From contig CM055104.1 of the NCBI GenBank assembly GCA_029204225.1, positions 42,935,103 to 42,999,102 of the forward strand: a stretch of DNA of 64,000 nt. Reading direction: 5' to 3'. This document shows positions 32,381 through 43,020 of this stretch, piece after piece. A program made the position numbers and the translations under genes. The stretch's first letter is position 1, and each line of letters begins with the position of its first letter. The notes beneath the pieces are model-generated. The model was not told the origin of the DNA, searched no databases, and saw nothing but the letters and a program-made list of their open reading frames with translations. This stretch comes from Diphasiastrum complanatum. Lineage: Eukaryota > Streptophyta > Lycopodiopsida > Lycopodiales > Lycopodiaceae.

Positions 32381-33660
32381 TCTAATCAAGACACTTGGTG
32401 GATTGATAGTGGGGCAAGTTCTCACATGACTCACCAAAAAGACTACTTTTCTAATCTACTTTCTTACAATAGTTCTAAGAGATTTATCTTCACTGCAAGT
32501 GATCAAGAATGTGAGATTGTTGGTGCTGGATCCATTCCTTTATGTCTAGGATCATCTAAAAAAGTAGATCTAGACAATGTTCTTTATGTACCTTCAATTA
32601 CAAAGAACGTTGAGTGTAGGACAACTTATGGATAGTGGATTAGATGTACGTTTCAAGCATGGAGCATGTTCTATCTTGAAAGATGAAAAATGTATTGCTA
32701 GTGGTTTCAAGCAAGGGAGGTTATTCAAATTGGATGCTAATGTGATGGTTGGAAGTGTGAACATGGCAAGGGATCTCACTCAAGTGGAATTATGGCACAA
32801 AAGGTTAGGCCATCCTAACTACAAAGCTATGGAGACCATGGTGACAAAGGAGCTATCAAGAGGACTTCCCAAAACCATATCCAAGTGTGGCAAGCTTTGT
32901 GAAGCTTGTGGACTCTCCAAATCTCATAAGCTTCCTTTCAAGAGATCTTTGATAAGATCTAACTCTCCTCTTGACCTTATAGACTCGGATGTTCATTCAT
33001 TTTCACATGAATCAAATGGTGGAGCTCTTATGTATGTCACTTTTATTGATAATAAATCAAGATACTCTTGGGTTTATCTCTTGTCTAAGAAAAGTGAAGT
33101 TTTTGAGTCCTTTGTAAAGTTCAAAACTCTTGTGGAAAAGCAACTTAATACTAGCTTGAAAGTATTAAGAAGTGATAATGGAGGGGAGTACATCTCCAAT
33201 AGGATGAAAGAGTTTTGTGAAACTAATAGCATAAAGAGAGAGTTTACTTGTACATATACTCCACAACAGAATGGAGTAGCTGAGAGAAAGAATAGGACAC
33301 TATGTGAGTGTGCTAAAGCTATGAGATTAGATGTATCTCTTCCTATTTCATTTTGGGAGAAGCTATTTTATGTGCAAACTTTCTTTGTAATAGAATGACT
33401 AATAGTGCCATTAAAGGACTTACACCTTATGAAGTATTGTTTGGCAAAAAGCCAAATCTTAGTGATTTGAAAGTTTTGGATGTACTTGTTATGTACATAT
33501 TCCTTTAGAAACAAGGAAAAAAGAAGATGCCACTTCTTTCAAAGGCATCTTTGTTGGTTATAGTGAAAGTAAGAAAGCTTATAGGATATATGATCCTATT
33601 ACAAAAAAAGTTGTTGCTAGTAGAGATGTACTTTTTGATGAATCTCTCCAAGCCAAAGGA
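32381..33660 (+). pseudogene. Copia A protease and integrase
   Basis: Protease WWIDSGASSHMTHQKDYF has an intact DSGA. A one-base loss near 32607 shifts the frame before TLSVGQLMDSGLDVRF. Pre-integrase HKRLGHPNYKAMETM and LCEACGLSKSHK supply the HHCC finger. The catalytic core has all three acidic residues: SDVHSFSHESNGG, VLRSDNGGEYISN and QQNGVAERKNRTLCE. Frameshifts near 33390 and 33480 precede GIFVGYSESKKAYRIYDPIT and KVVASRDVLFDE. Confidence 0.92.
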
Positions 33661-33978
33661 AAGGTGACTTCCAACAACACTCAACTTGTCAAAGATCATG
33701 CTATGGCCGAGGAGGAGCTTCATGAAGATGAATACCAAGTGGAACCTACTCCAAGTCCAAGGGTGCCAAGAAGATCAACAAGGACAAGGATTGAGCCATC
33801 AAGGCTCACTTATAGTGACAAAGGGGAGCAAAGGGAAGATTCTCAACTACTCAACTCTTATACTTTCTTGACTACTATGCTTGAAGAACCAACTAGTTTT
33901 GAGGAAGCAAATAATTCTCAATATTGGAGGAAAGCTACGCAAGTAGAGTTTGATGCATTAATGGAAAATCAAACTTGA

Positions 33979-34393
33979 AATACTTTGGATTTGTTCTTCA
34001 TAAAGTAGGTAGTAGTCTTTCGAGAAAAGTCATCGATAAAAGTTAGGAACAGAGAGCTCCCCCTGTGGAAGCAGTCTATATTGGGCCACAGATGTCATTG
34101 TGTACAAGGTCAAGCAAGCCTTTGGAAGTATGAACTAAGTCTGAAATAAAAGGGCTTCTTGCATGCTTGCTGATAATGCAGCTTTCTCATGGAGAAGTTG
34201 GCTTGCTGACAAAAGGCAGATCTTGTACTAGTCTCTGAGCATACATTTGCTGGATACTATTGAAATTGAGGTGGCCTAGTCTAAAATGCCACAACATATC
34301 TTTTGATTTAGAAGTGGCTGTGTGAAGAGCTTGACTATTAGAAGAGTAACAGTGGCTGAGTTTGGAAAGATAGTCGCTTCTTTTTCCAAAGGC
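33979..34393 (-). pseudogene. Foreign copia pre-integrase patch inside copia A
   Basis: Read on the minus strand this patch gives KDMLWHFRLGHLNFNSIQQM, LVQDLPFVSKP and, further on, VHNDICGPI, the pre-integrase/integrase start of a different copia lineage. It replaces about 20 bases of copia A between MENQT and PYGKKPLTCKWIYR. It has no LTRs, so it is filler DNA rather than an insertion by integrase. Confidence 0.85.
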
Positions 34394-34395
34394 TA

Positions 34396-35839
34396 GCCTT
34401 ATGGAAAGAAGCCTCTTACATGTAAATGGATATATAGATTGAAATATAATCAAGATGATTCCATTCATAAGTACAAAGCTAGACTTGTAGCAAAAGGTTT
34501 TTTGCAAGTCAAAGGCATAGATTATGATGAAACCTTTGCACCTGTTGCAAAGCTTGTGGCCATTAGATTAATCATATGTCTTGCAACTTCTTTCAAATGG
34601 GAGTTTTTCCAACTTGATGTGACAAATGCTTTCTTGAATGGATTCTTGGAAGAGGAAATCTACATGTGCCAACCCGAGGGCTTCATCAAAGATGGAGAAG
34701 AAGACAAGGTGTGTCTCTTGAAGAAGAGTCTTTATGGACTCAAGAAAGCACCAAGAGCATGGTACTCTAGGTTGCATTCTTATCTTATTTCCATTGGATT
34801 TGTTGTAAGTTCTTATGAACCATCATTGTACTACAAATGTAATGATGGAAAGATCATTATCTTAGTTTTATATGTTGATGACATTATACTCACAGGAAAT
34901 GATCTAGATGGCATCAAGAATGTAAAAGTTTCCTTGTCTAGTGAATTTAAGATGGTAGATCTAGGACTTCTTAAAGTTATACTTGGAATAGAAGTCACTA
35001 GAAGTAATGATTTTACCTTCATATGTCAATCTAAGTATGCTAGATCAATCTTAGCAAGATTTGGCATGATTGATTGTAAAGGAGTTGAAACTCCTATGGA
35101 ACTAAGTGTAAAAGTTTCTAAGGAAAGTGATGAAGCATCCTTTGAGGACATCACTACCTATAGAATGCTTATTGGTTCCTTGATATACTTAACCATCACT
35201 AGACCAAATCTTAGTTTTTGTGTTGGCAAGTTGAGTCAATACATGCAAAGTCCATTAATATGTCATTGGAAAGGAGCAAAAAGGGTGTTAAGGTACATCT
35301 CGGCTACAAAAGACTTTGGCATAGTTTATGAAAGGACTAATATTTGTTTGAGAGCATATTCGGACTCAAGTTTTGCAGGTGACAAGATGGATAGAAGATC
35401 CATAAGTGCATTTGCTACATTCTTATGTGGAAGAGCTATATCTTGGCTTTCTAAAAAGCAAGATACCATCTCTCTTTCATCAACAAAATCCGAATATAAA
35501 GCTATGAAAACAACAACAAAGGAGGTTCTTTGGCTTAAAAGGCTTTTGGAGGAGCTACATGTGATCAAGGATGAAGACATTCCATGCATACATTGTGATA
35601 ATCAAGCATCTCAAAAACTTGCAAACAATCCAGTCTTCCATGCTCAAACAAAGCACATCAAGATTGCACATCATTTCGTGAGGGAGAAAGTGCAAGCAAA
35701 GGAGATCAAGCTTATTCATGTTTCATCATCAGATTGCATTGCTGATATACTCACCAAGGCATTGCGTAAAGATCCATTTATAAAATTAAGATTGGCTCTT
35801 GGAGTTATAGATAGATCTATGCTAGATTTACCAAGCTAG
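34396..35839 (+). pseudogene. Copia A reverse transcriptase and RNase H
   Basis: This is a long uninterrupted frame of over 460 codons: KYKARLVAKGFLQVKGIDYD, VTNAFLNGFLEEEIYMCQPE, SLYGLKKAPRAWY, the catalytic LVLYVDDIILTGNDLDG, then MVDLGLLKVILGIEV and, in RNase H, RAYSDSSFAGDKMDRRSISA and STKSEYKAM, with HCDNQASQKLANNPVFHAQT and DCIADILTKAL. All catalytic residues appear intact. Only the start is lost to the foreign patch, so this domain decayed last. Confidence 0.95.
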
Positions 35840-35851
35840 ATTTTTGAGGAG

Positions 35852-36666
35852 TGTGAAAAATGCAAAAATAAGCTTGGTAGAGGCCAAAAATCTTGTATAT
35901 AGATAAACACACATGTGTGGAGCCTGTTCCCATGTGTAAAACTAGTGTACTTGTCCTTACCATAATCATATATGTTGTACATATGATTTAATTCAAGTTC
36001 TAGTGGCTAAAATGGCCAAAAACTAGTTTTCTAGACATATGACACATGACATCAATCTATTGATTGCATGAGCCACATCCTTTGCTTATGTGTCATATCC
36101 CATGTGTAGAGGACAGCTCACACGTGTGGAATAAGCTGAAGTAGACGAATTTTGACTTCTATAAGATTTCCAAGTAGATCTCCATATAGAAGAAAAATGG
36201 ACCAAAAGTGCCCAAAATAGAAGGTTTTGTCCAAGTGTCAGTTTTGCATGATGAATCATCATATGACAAAGCACCTTCACACATGTGGGATCAAAGGGAT
36301 GATCAGTACCATGAGCTCTCACTTATTGTATATATAAAGCCACATTTGGCCATAATCATTGTGAGACACCAATCTTGATTTTGGAAGCAATTTTGAGTGA
36401 TTCTCTCCATTTGTCTACGTTTGTTTTGATTGTTTTGAGGTTCTATCAATGTGTACTTGATTTTCAGGTTGGAGTCCATACTCAGACAGGGTCAGAAAGT
36501 ACACCTACCTTCAATTAATGATTGTTCTTGTTAGGATTTTGTGTCTAGAATTGATCTAGATTGATCTTAATCTCAAGTCGATTGATAGATCAAGTAATCT
36601 GACAACCAATATCTCTTGAGGATCAGATTAGGATCCACTCTTGGTCCTTTTTGTACTTTTTGCACA
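35852..36666 (+). repeat. 3' LTR of copia A
   Basis: It starts TGTGAAAAATGC after the purine-rich TTTTTGAGGAG and ends TTTTTGCACA. A CTCACACGTGTGGA G-box palindrome is at about 36118, and a TATA-like TTGTATATATAA at about 36328. It is followed by copia X code. Confidence 0.95.
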
Positions 36667-36960
36667 TACCGTATCTTTGAGAAAAACGTTTCGCTACTAG
36701 TCTTGCCTTGTATTTCATCACATTCCCGTCTGGTCCGCATTTGAGCTTGAAGACCCATTTGCATTTGACAGTCTTGTGCTTATTTGATAATGGCTCCAGC
36801 GTCCATACCTGGTTCTTCCTTATGGACTCCATCTCTTTGTTCATGGCTTGGATCCATCTGTCCTTTTTTGGACCTTCAATCACCTCCTCGAAAGTCTGTG
36901 GTTTGCCATTGAACCTGCAGAACTCTTCTGAAGATGCTTGGTACATATCTTGCTGGTGCT
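36667..36960 (-). pseudogene. Copia X reverse transcriptase N-terminus
   Basis: The minus strand reads QTFEEVIEGPKKDRWIQAMN, RKNQVWTLEPLSNKHKTVKC, KWVFKLKCGPDG and KYKARLVAKRFSQRYG, then stops at the end of the copia A LTR. The catalytic part is lost. Confidence 0.9.
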
Positions 36961-38470
36961 CTTTGTGGTCTTGTTGACCTTCTGGGAGATCCTCCTGAAA
37001 CAGCTATGCCTTTTCCCTTGTCCACTTTGCTTGGTCCAGAACCATTTTGGTTTACAGGAACCGTGGTAGCAGGTTGCCTCTCGAATCTTTCTTCGTTAGA
37101 TTCGTCACTCGAATGGGAGACGACTCAAAAATCTTAGTTTTCGTGTTCGTACTCTGCTCCCTCTGTCGTTGGTGGCAGGTCATAGTACTGTCTCTCCAGA
37201 ACTTCGTAACTGACAGGAACATCATTGGCCATTGTCCTGTTCTCGTCGAATCTGACATCTCTCATTGTTTTCACAGTGTTCGTGTCTGGCATGTAGACTC
37301 TGTAGTATGTCGAATTGTTGTCATAACCTACCAGGAATCCCTGCTCGGTTTTCTCATCAAGCTTCTTTCGAAGCTTATCAAGAATATGTGCATAAGCTAC
37401 ACAGCCAAAGATTCTGACGTGAGACAGGTTGGGCTTTCTACCCCACCATAGCTCATGTGGTGTCGTGTGAGGAACACCAGACTTGCCTGTTCTGTTCTAA
37501 ATGTATGTGGCTGTAGCTACTGCTTCAGCCCACAGTGCCCTTGGAGCTTTCGAGTAGGCCATCATGCATATGGCTGCTTCCATTAGGGTCCTGTTCTTTT
37601 GTTCAGCAACACCATTGTGCTGCAGTGTGTAGGCTGCAGTTCTTCTGTGAATGATGCCATGATCATTGCAGAAGTCAGTGAAGCGATTCGAGATGTATTC
37701 ACCACCTCGATTTGTTCTGATCTGCTTCACTTTGTTGCATGTGCATCTTTCTGTCCAATTCACATATTCTGTGAATTTATTAAGTGCTTCATATTTATTC
37801 TGAATGAAATACACTCTGGCAAATTGCTATAATCATCAATGAAGGTTATATAATACTTTGAACCTCCTACTGAGATCACGTTGAATGGTCCACAAATGTT
37901 AGAGTGCACTAGCTCCAGAATCTTCGTCGTTTTGTAGGAGTCTTTGATGAATGGTGTGCGTGACATCTTGCCCTTCAAACATGCATCACAGGTGGTCGAA
38001 CTGGTTGCATTCGAGATGTTGACCCCTGTTATCGCTCCATGATGGCTTGCCTGGTAAAGTACAATTGAGTTCATGTGGCAGAGTCTTCTGTGCCACAGAG
38101 TGTCTGACGAGTCGTCATGAGTCTGATGCACCTGATTTGCAGGTAGACTTACCTTTAAATGATATAGGTTCCCTTTCCTTCTGCCTTGAGCGATGAGAGT
38201 ACTGGTACTGGCATCAATCACGTTGCATGCTTTGTCAGAAAATGTCACACGCATCCCTGCATCTGCTATTCTTGCTACAGAGAGCAAGTCTTGTTGCAAA
38301 GTAGGCACGAACAGAACATCTTCGAGTCATCTGTCTCTGCCATTGGTGTTGAGCCATAGTGAACCAATACCGTTCACTTGATGTCTAGATCCATCTCCAA
38401 GAACTATGAATCTTGAGGGATCTGCACTGGTCATGATCCTGCCTCTAATTGGACTCCCTCTCAGGCTGAA
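36961..38470 (-). pseudogene. Copia X integrase, pre-integrase and protease
   Basis: From the right: protease remnant IMTSADPSRFIVLGDGSRH and LFVPTLQQDLLSVARIADAG; pre-integrase TLWHRRLCHMNSIVLYQ and CDACLKGKMSRTPF; integrase CGPFNVISVGGSKYYITFID, then QIRTNRGGEYISNRF, in which the expected catalytic aspartate is asparagine, and LQHNGVAEQKNRTLMEAA. Integrase tail and linker follow to 36960. A deletion or frame change occurs near 37810. The region is cut at about 38470 by inverted segment 2. Confidence 0.9.
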
Positions 38471-38548
38471 ATTGCTTCTTTATTTTTCTTTGTTGCCGTA
38501 GATATGAAGGTGGATTTCCTTGTGCACTAATTCTGTTCTAATTGTTTT

Positions 38549-38616
38549 TCACTATCAATATCCAGACTACTATTACCACAATCGACTATCAATATCCGGA
38601 CTACTATTACCAACAT
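38549..38616. repeat. 34-bp tandem duplication
   Basis: TATCAATATCCAGACTACTA plus the following 14 bases is repeated as TATCAATATCCGGACTACTA, two units of about 34 bases with few differences. Confidence 0.85.
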
Positions 38617-38926
38617 CGACACTTGTCGATGTAGAAGAGAAAGTTCTAGAAATCATAGGACTTGAAGTTGTATTTGGAACTACCGCTTCATTAGAAATTT
38701 TTTTTTTTTCTGTATCAATACAAGAATTCCAAACAATGAACATGCAACTTTAAACAAAGAATGCATGGAGATTACAGACAGCATGATTACAGACAATTTC
38801 TAGGAGAGGGACCATGTTTGCAAACGTTGCTATCAAGAAAACCCTAGTTCAGAAATTATTTGTTAGGTTCAAAAATCTGCATGGGTATTTTTTTTAGGAC
38901 CATAATGCCGAACATCGCATAAAAAA

Positions 38927-39280
38927 TTGAATGTATCTAGCAAGCAATTTATTTTTTTGCATGTAGTTTGGACTCAAGCTTGCGAACTTTTCATCCCCTT
39001 TGCCTTGGAAACATATGGTTGTCTGCACAAGAAATTTAATGATTTTTTATCTTTATGTGCGGAGCTTATGGTGAAACGCCAAGGACAAAGCATTACCTTA
39101 CCATCCGTCATTGTTTCTTTCTACCGTCAGCGTATTTCTATTGCATTACAACGTTCACAGGCAATTTCAATTCTTAGTCGGGCTCAGTTTGCAGGAGTGG
39201 TTTCTTCAAAGCTTCATGCATTACCTATTACTGGATCTATTTTAGTTAGTGATTTACATCAGGCAGTTGGTTTTGAGTAA
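38927..39280 (+). pseudogene. Possible retroelement polyprotein C-terminal fragment
   Basis: The 117-codon open frame carries IPFALETYGCLHKKFNDFLS, PSVIVSFYRQRISIALQRSQ and ends SDLHQAVGFE. The ETYG...SFYRQR...ALQRSQA pattern recalls the tail that follows reverse transcriptase in a group of non-LTR-like elements of plants and algae. No reverse transcriptase precedes it, so this is a tentative recognition from memory. Confidence 0.4.
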
Positions 39281-40140
39281 TTACTCACTATTTTTAATTT
39301 TTACATTGCTATTGGGTAGGTTAATTCATTTTTGCCGTTCTACGGTACTATTTTAAATAATTCAATCTTCTTGTTCGATCATGGGTTTTCCCATCATTTT
39401 TAATAAAAGCAGGGATATTATTCTATTTATACCTAACAAATAAGCTCATAGTATTGCTTTTACCTAGTACCAAGTCTAGAGCCTAGAGCCTAGAGCTTGA
39501 GCTATTACCATAGAGGCTCTACGTTCTGGAAAGTAGTGCTTTGATCACATTGAGTAAAATTTCATCTCGGAATGTTTTTTTTTCCTTTTTCGGATTTTTG
39601 GAGTGTCTTAGAAAAGAAAAAAAGCCATAAAAAGGCATCTTAAAACACATTAAGATATGTTGTATCAAGTCTCATATTCGGAGTACCTATCTCCTGAATG
39701 TTTAGAATATTCAACTGATAGAAGCTATTTAAATTCCATAACATTCCAAGTTTATCATATCATGTTCAGAACAATTCAGGAATATTGAATTGAGACCCCA
39801 TCTGATTTAAACAAGATTCAAGCAATTCACATTCGTATGTTTTTCCCAAAAGAAAAAGGATTTTAAAATTTGTTGGAGCATGTTTTTTAAGGCTTTTCGG
39901 AATCAAGATGTAAGAACATGTCAAAAAATTCAATTTTATTGACAATACTATATAGATGTGCAGAAACAAGATAGGCAATACTATATAGATGTGCAGAACC
40001 AAGGCAAGTGATATAGTGACTAGTATCTTAATCACCTGTAACTCATAATCACACAAATTTTCATCAATCTTGTTCAATGTGCACAAATTTTAGAAAACTA
40101 ATGAGGTTTGTGAGCTATAGTCAGAATGGAAACAAATCAG
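39281..40140. other. AT-rich flank, no supported feature
   Basis: A short direct repeat with CAATACTATATAGATGTGCAG (about 39943-39996) is the only structure seen. No gene or retroelement code. Confidence 0.45.
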
Positions 40141-40696
40141 TATTACAAAACCTGGCCCACTGGCCACGCGGGCCACGTGTTAAGATCCCACCCCCAACCG
40201 CCTAGCCACCCGCGTCCACATGCCCTTAGTGCCCAAAAGGGCTGGCGCCAGAGGACAAGGGACTAAGGACCCATAACTGCTTAAGTACCCCTCATTCCCA
40301 TCACTTGGAATACTTATGGGATATGCTTTGACGTCTTGCACTCTCAAGCGCCTTCACGCAGGTAGGCGTGAGCCCTGTGCACCGTCAACACTCCCCCTCA
40401 AGCGAGCACAGGGGTAAACCGGGCTTTGATACCATATTACAAAACCTGGCCCACTGGCCACGTGCGGGCCGCATGTTGGGATCCCACTTCCAACCGACTA
40501 GCCACCCGCGTCCACATGCCCTCAGTGCCCAGAAGGGCTGGTGCTAGAGGACAAGGGACTAAGGACACATGATTGCTTAAGTACTCCTCATTACAAACAC
40601 TTGAAATACTTATGGGATCTGCTTTGTCTTGCACTTTCAAGTGCCTTCACGCAGGCAGGGGTGAGCCCTGTGCGTGGCTTGCCTTATCCGTCAACA
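40141..40696 (-). mobile_element. TRIM element b
   Basis: Two LTRs (40141-40390, 250 bp, and 40435-40696, 262 bp) flank an internal region of only 44 bases. On the minus strand that region reads TGGTATCAAAGCCCGG (primer site) and ends CTTGAGGGGGAG (polypurine tract) just before TGTTGACGG. The LTRs are related to those of TRIM a but clearly diverged. It abuts TRIM a with no spacer. Confidence 0.9.
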
Positions 40697-41162
40697 AAAG
40701 AATTTGGGCCTCAGGGCCACGCACACACATGTACCCACGCGAGCCACATATTGGGATCCCAACCCCAGTCGCCTAGCCACCCACCATTCATCTAACTCCC
40801 AAAAGGGCTGGTACTAGGGGATAGAGGATATACAGAAGCCCCAACTTATATATGAGAGAATTCAAGGCAAGTAGTTACTTATGGGACATTAAGAATTCTC
40901 AAGGCCTTCACTGGGTGCTCAAGCCCATGCCACTTTCCTGTGCGTGGCTTGCAACTAAACATTCTACAACACCTCCACTCAAGCAAGCACAGGCAAAGGA
41001 ACCTCCACTAGCCCTGATACCATGTAAAGAATTTGGGCCTCAGGGCCACGCACACACACGTACCCACGCGAGCCGCGTACTGGGATCCCAACCCCAGTCG
41101 CCTAGCCACCCGCCATCCGTCTAACCCCCAAAAGGGCTGGTACCAGGGGATAGAGGATATAC
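40697..41162 (-). mobile_element. TRIM element a, right part
   Basis: It has a full LTR (40697-40971), an internal region (40972-41022, minus-strand TGGTATCAGGGC primer site), then the distal half of another LTR (41023-41162), broken exactly where the left part breaks. Together with 28513-28978 this shows that TRIM a was an LTR-internal-LTR-internal-LTR tandem before copia X landed in the middle LTR. Confidence 0.85.
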
Positions 41163-41166
41163 CGAA

Positions 41167-42168
41167 TGAAGAAACAAAATGTTTCTAATTACAAAGCCTT
41201 GCTAGCTTTCAGCCCTCAGCCCGACGAAGACATTCGCGAACTTGAAGATCTGGAGACATGAAGCACGAAAAATTTCATGAACACGAAAGTCAAAGGAAAC
41301 AAAGATGAACGGTTCGTGAACATGAAAGTCAAAGCAGACGAAGACTAACGGTCCGTGAACACAAAAGATTCACGAATAGAATCTTTTGCGGTCCAGTACG
41401 AGTGAAGGCAAATGACGGAAACCAAACCTTATCCTGTCTGCATGCTCCAAAGAGTACCAGCAAGATCATGCAAGTACCTATAAGTACAGATATCTGATCT
41501 GATGATATGACGTCAGCAGATACATTTTAGGTCATGGCTAATCTGCCACTCTTGTGATTCCTTGATTAGTTGTAGACGTTTAATCACTCTAATCTTAGAT
41601 TCACATAGAGCAACCATACTTACTGGATGATACTTGACATATAGATCAATAGAATACACATACAGTGTAACGTAGTAGTCTGATGCTAGTAAGCAATCAA
41701 GGCGAAATACAGACAACAAGTCCACCTGCATGCAAGACAAGCTCTGTGATTAGGATCCATAGAGATCCAACTGTCCGCTAGAAAAGCGAGACGATTACTC
41801 GTGAGAGAACCGTGTTTTTCCCACGCCAATGCACTGTGTGGATTTGCATGCAGTGCTTGAAGAAAGCAGAGGAAGACAATATAGATAATTTCTCTTGTTG
41901 TGACTGATCTGAAATGCAAATGCGTCTAATGTTAATTTTCTTGTTCATTATAATTTCGCACCTTGGTTGAAACTATGTTGAATGCTGCATTAATTTAATA
42001 AACATAGATCAGCAGTGCCTGACTCTATTCTGGAGGACTGTAGGAGTGATTCAGCTGGCAGTGTCCAGCGATCGCATCTGAACTCCATCCGAGTCACAAG
42101 AGGATCGTGGTTCCTTCGCGAAAACTTCGCGACTGCAAAATCCAAATCACGATTCCTGATTCTCATCA
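41167..42168 (+). repeat. 5' LTR of copia X (in inverted segment 2)
   Basis: It starts TGAAGAAACAAAATG and ends GATTCTCATCA, 1002 bp, the reverse complement of 28979-29994. It is followed by the primer-site variant TATCAGAGTAGG (42172 onward). TTCGG just outside resembles the TTCTG at the other junction, a possible but imperfect target duplication. Confidence 0.9.
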
Positions 42169-42276
42169 CTGATATCAGAGTAGGTCATTTGGTCATATTC
42201 TGACATAGCCAAGAATCTAGCAGATGCAGGATCTCAAACAAACAACCATCAACAAGGGAAGAGTCTTCAAGAAGCA

Positions 42277-43020
42277 ATGGCTTCAATCAGCAGCATGCAA
42301 AGCAAGATCTGCACAATACTTGATTCCTCAAGATCTAAATTTTTAGCCTGGAAAGTTAAGACATCTTTGATACTCAAGAGTGAAGGACTATTCCCCTGGG
42401 TGGATGTCATAGAAGAAATGCCTACGACAACAGGCAAGGAGCTATGCGAATGGAGGGAGAAAAATGACAAGGCAGTAGCCTTGCTATCATCTTCCATCGA
42501 AGATAGTCTCACACTTGACCTGGCTACACTCTCCAAAGCTACGGAGATGTGGGATGCATTACTCACTAGATTTCAGACGAAATCAAGACGTCAAATCATG
42601 ATGCTGGAAGATCAACTAACGAATCTACAGTGGGATGGAAAAGACCTCACTTCTTTCGTAAGAAAGATAAAGGATTTGTTTCTGTCACCACATAACTCTG
42701 GGGCAGAGAACGTTGTGTCAGCTGAGAAGCAGCTCACGTACCTGTTGAGAACCTTATCCAGATCATTCCAGATGACAAGAACCCTGCTCGCGAAAGATCC
42801 CGCCATGAATCTCGAAAGGCGATTGTCGAGATTCGAGAGGAAGTCGAGGCCAGAGAACATCTTGATCACAAAGATGGTTCTGACCAGGACTTGTGTTGGT
42901 TGACGTAATGATGCAAGTCCACATAGATGGTTTACATGTAGGTATAGAAAATGTGTATATTGAAGGTAAAGTGTTGGCAAAGTATGGGAATTACGATGCT
43001 GAGTAAAAATATGAAAATAT
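42277..43020 (+). pseudogene. Copia X gag
   Basis: It encodes MASISSMQSKICTILDSSRS, FLAWKVKTSLILKSEGLFPW, ELCEWREKNDKAVALLSSSI and LTNLQWDGKDLTSFVRKIKD, the UBN2-type copia gag. The open frame stops at 42903. In shifted frames DGSDQDLCWLT and HRWFTCRYRKC (about 42920-42960) look like the decayed start of the nucleocapsid knuckle. It is the missing 5' coding part of copia X. Confidence 0.85.

Larger units (their letters stand above)
30337..36666 (+). mobile_element. Copia element A, nearly complete but disabled
   Basis: The 5' LTR (30337-30886) lacks its first 283 or so bases. Then come the primer binding site (30887-30900), gag, protease, integrase, reverse transcriptase, RNase H, a polypurine tract and a full 3' LTR (35852-36666, 815 bp). 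By eye about 15 substitutions separate the LTRs over 550 bases, plus one 16-base indel, so the insertion is fairly young. Several frameshifts and a foreign patch (33979-34393) disable it. It sits inside copia X. Confidence 0.95.
28979..42168 (-). mobile_element. Copia element X, split by copia A and by an inversion
   Basis: Reading on the minus strand: the 3' LTR is 28979-29994, the polyprotein C-terminus and RNase H 30007-30340, the reverse transcriptase N-terminus 36667-36960, integrase 37060-38310 and protease 38310-38470. The gag and 5' LTR lie beyond, in opposite orientation (5' LTR 41167-42168, gag 42277-43020), because 38470-43000 is inverted. Copia A (30337-36666) is inserted in its reverse transcriptase, with loss of about 1 kb. 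The two LTRs are about 1.0 kb and near-identical in layout. The element sits in the middle of a TRIM LTR. Confidence 0.85.
38470..43000. other. Inverted segment 2
   Basis: Within it the copia X 5' LTR and gag and the second half of the broken TRIM LTR all point the wrong way. Flipping it puts gag next to protease, the 5' LTR at the far end of X, and the TRIM half-LTR (41023-41162) in line with its other half at 28842-28978. Breakpoints are estimated from where protease code starts (about 38470) and gag code ends (about 43000). Confidence 0.8.

Noticed and set aside
32109-32381. Cys/Ser-rich 90-codon minus-strand frame
   Set aside because: It is the antisense of the Lys/Glu-rich copia A gag and knuckle.
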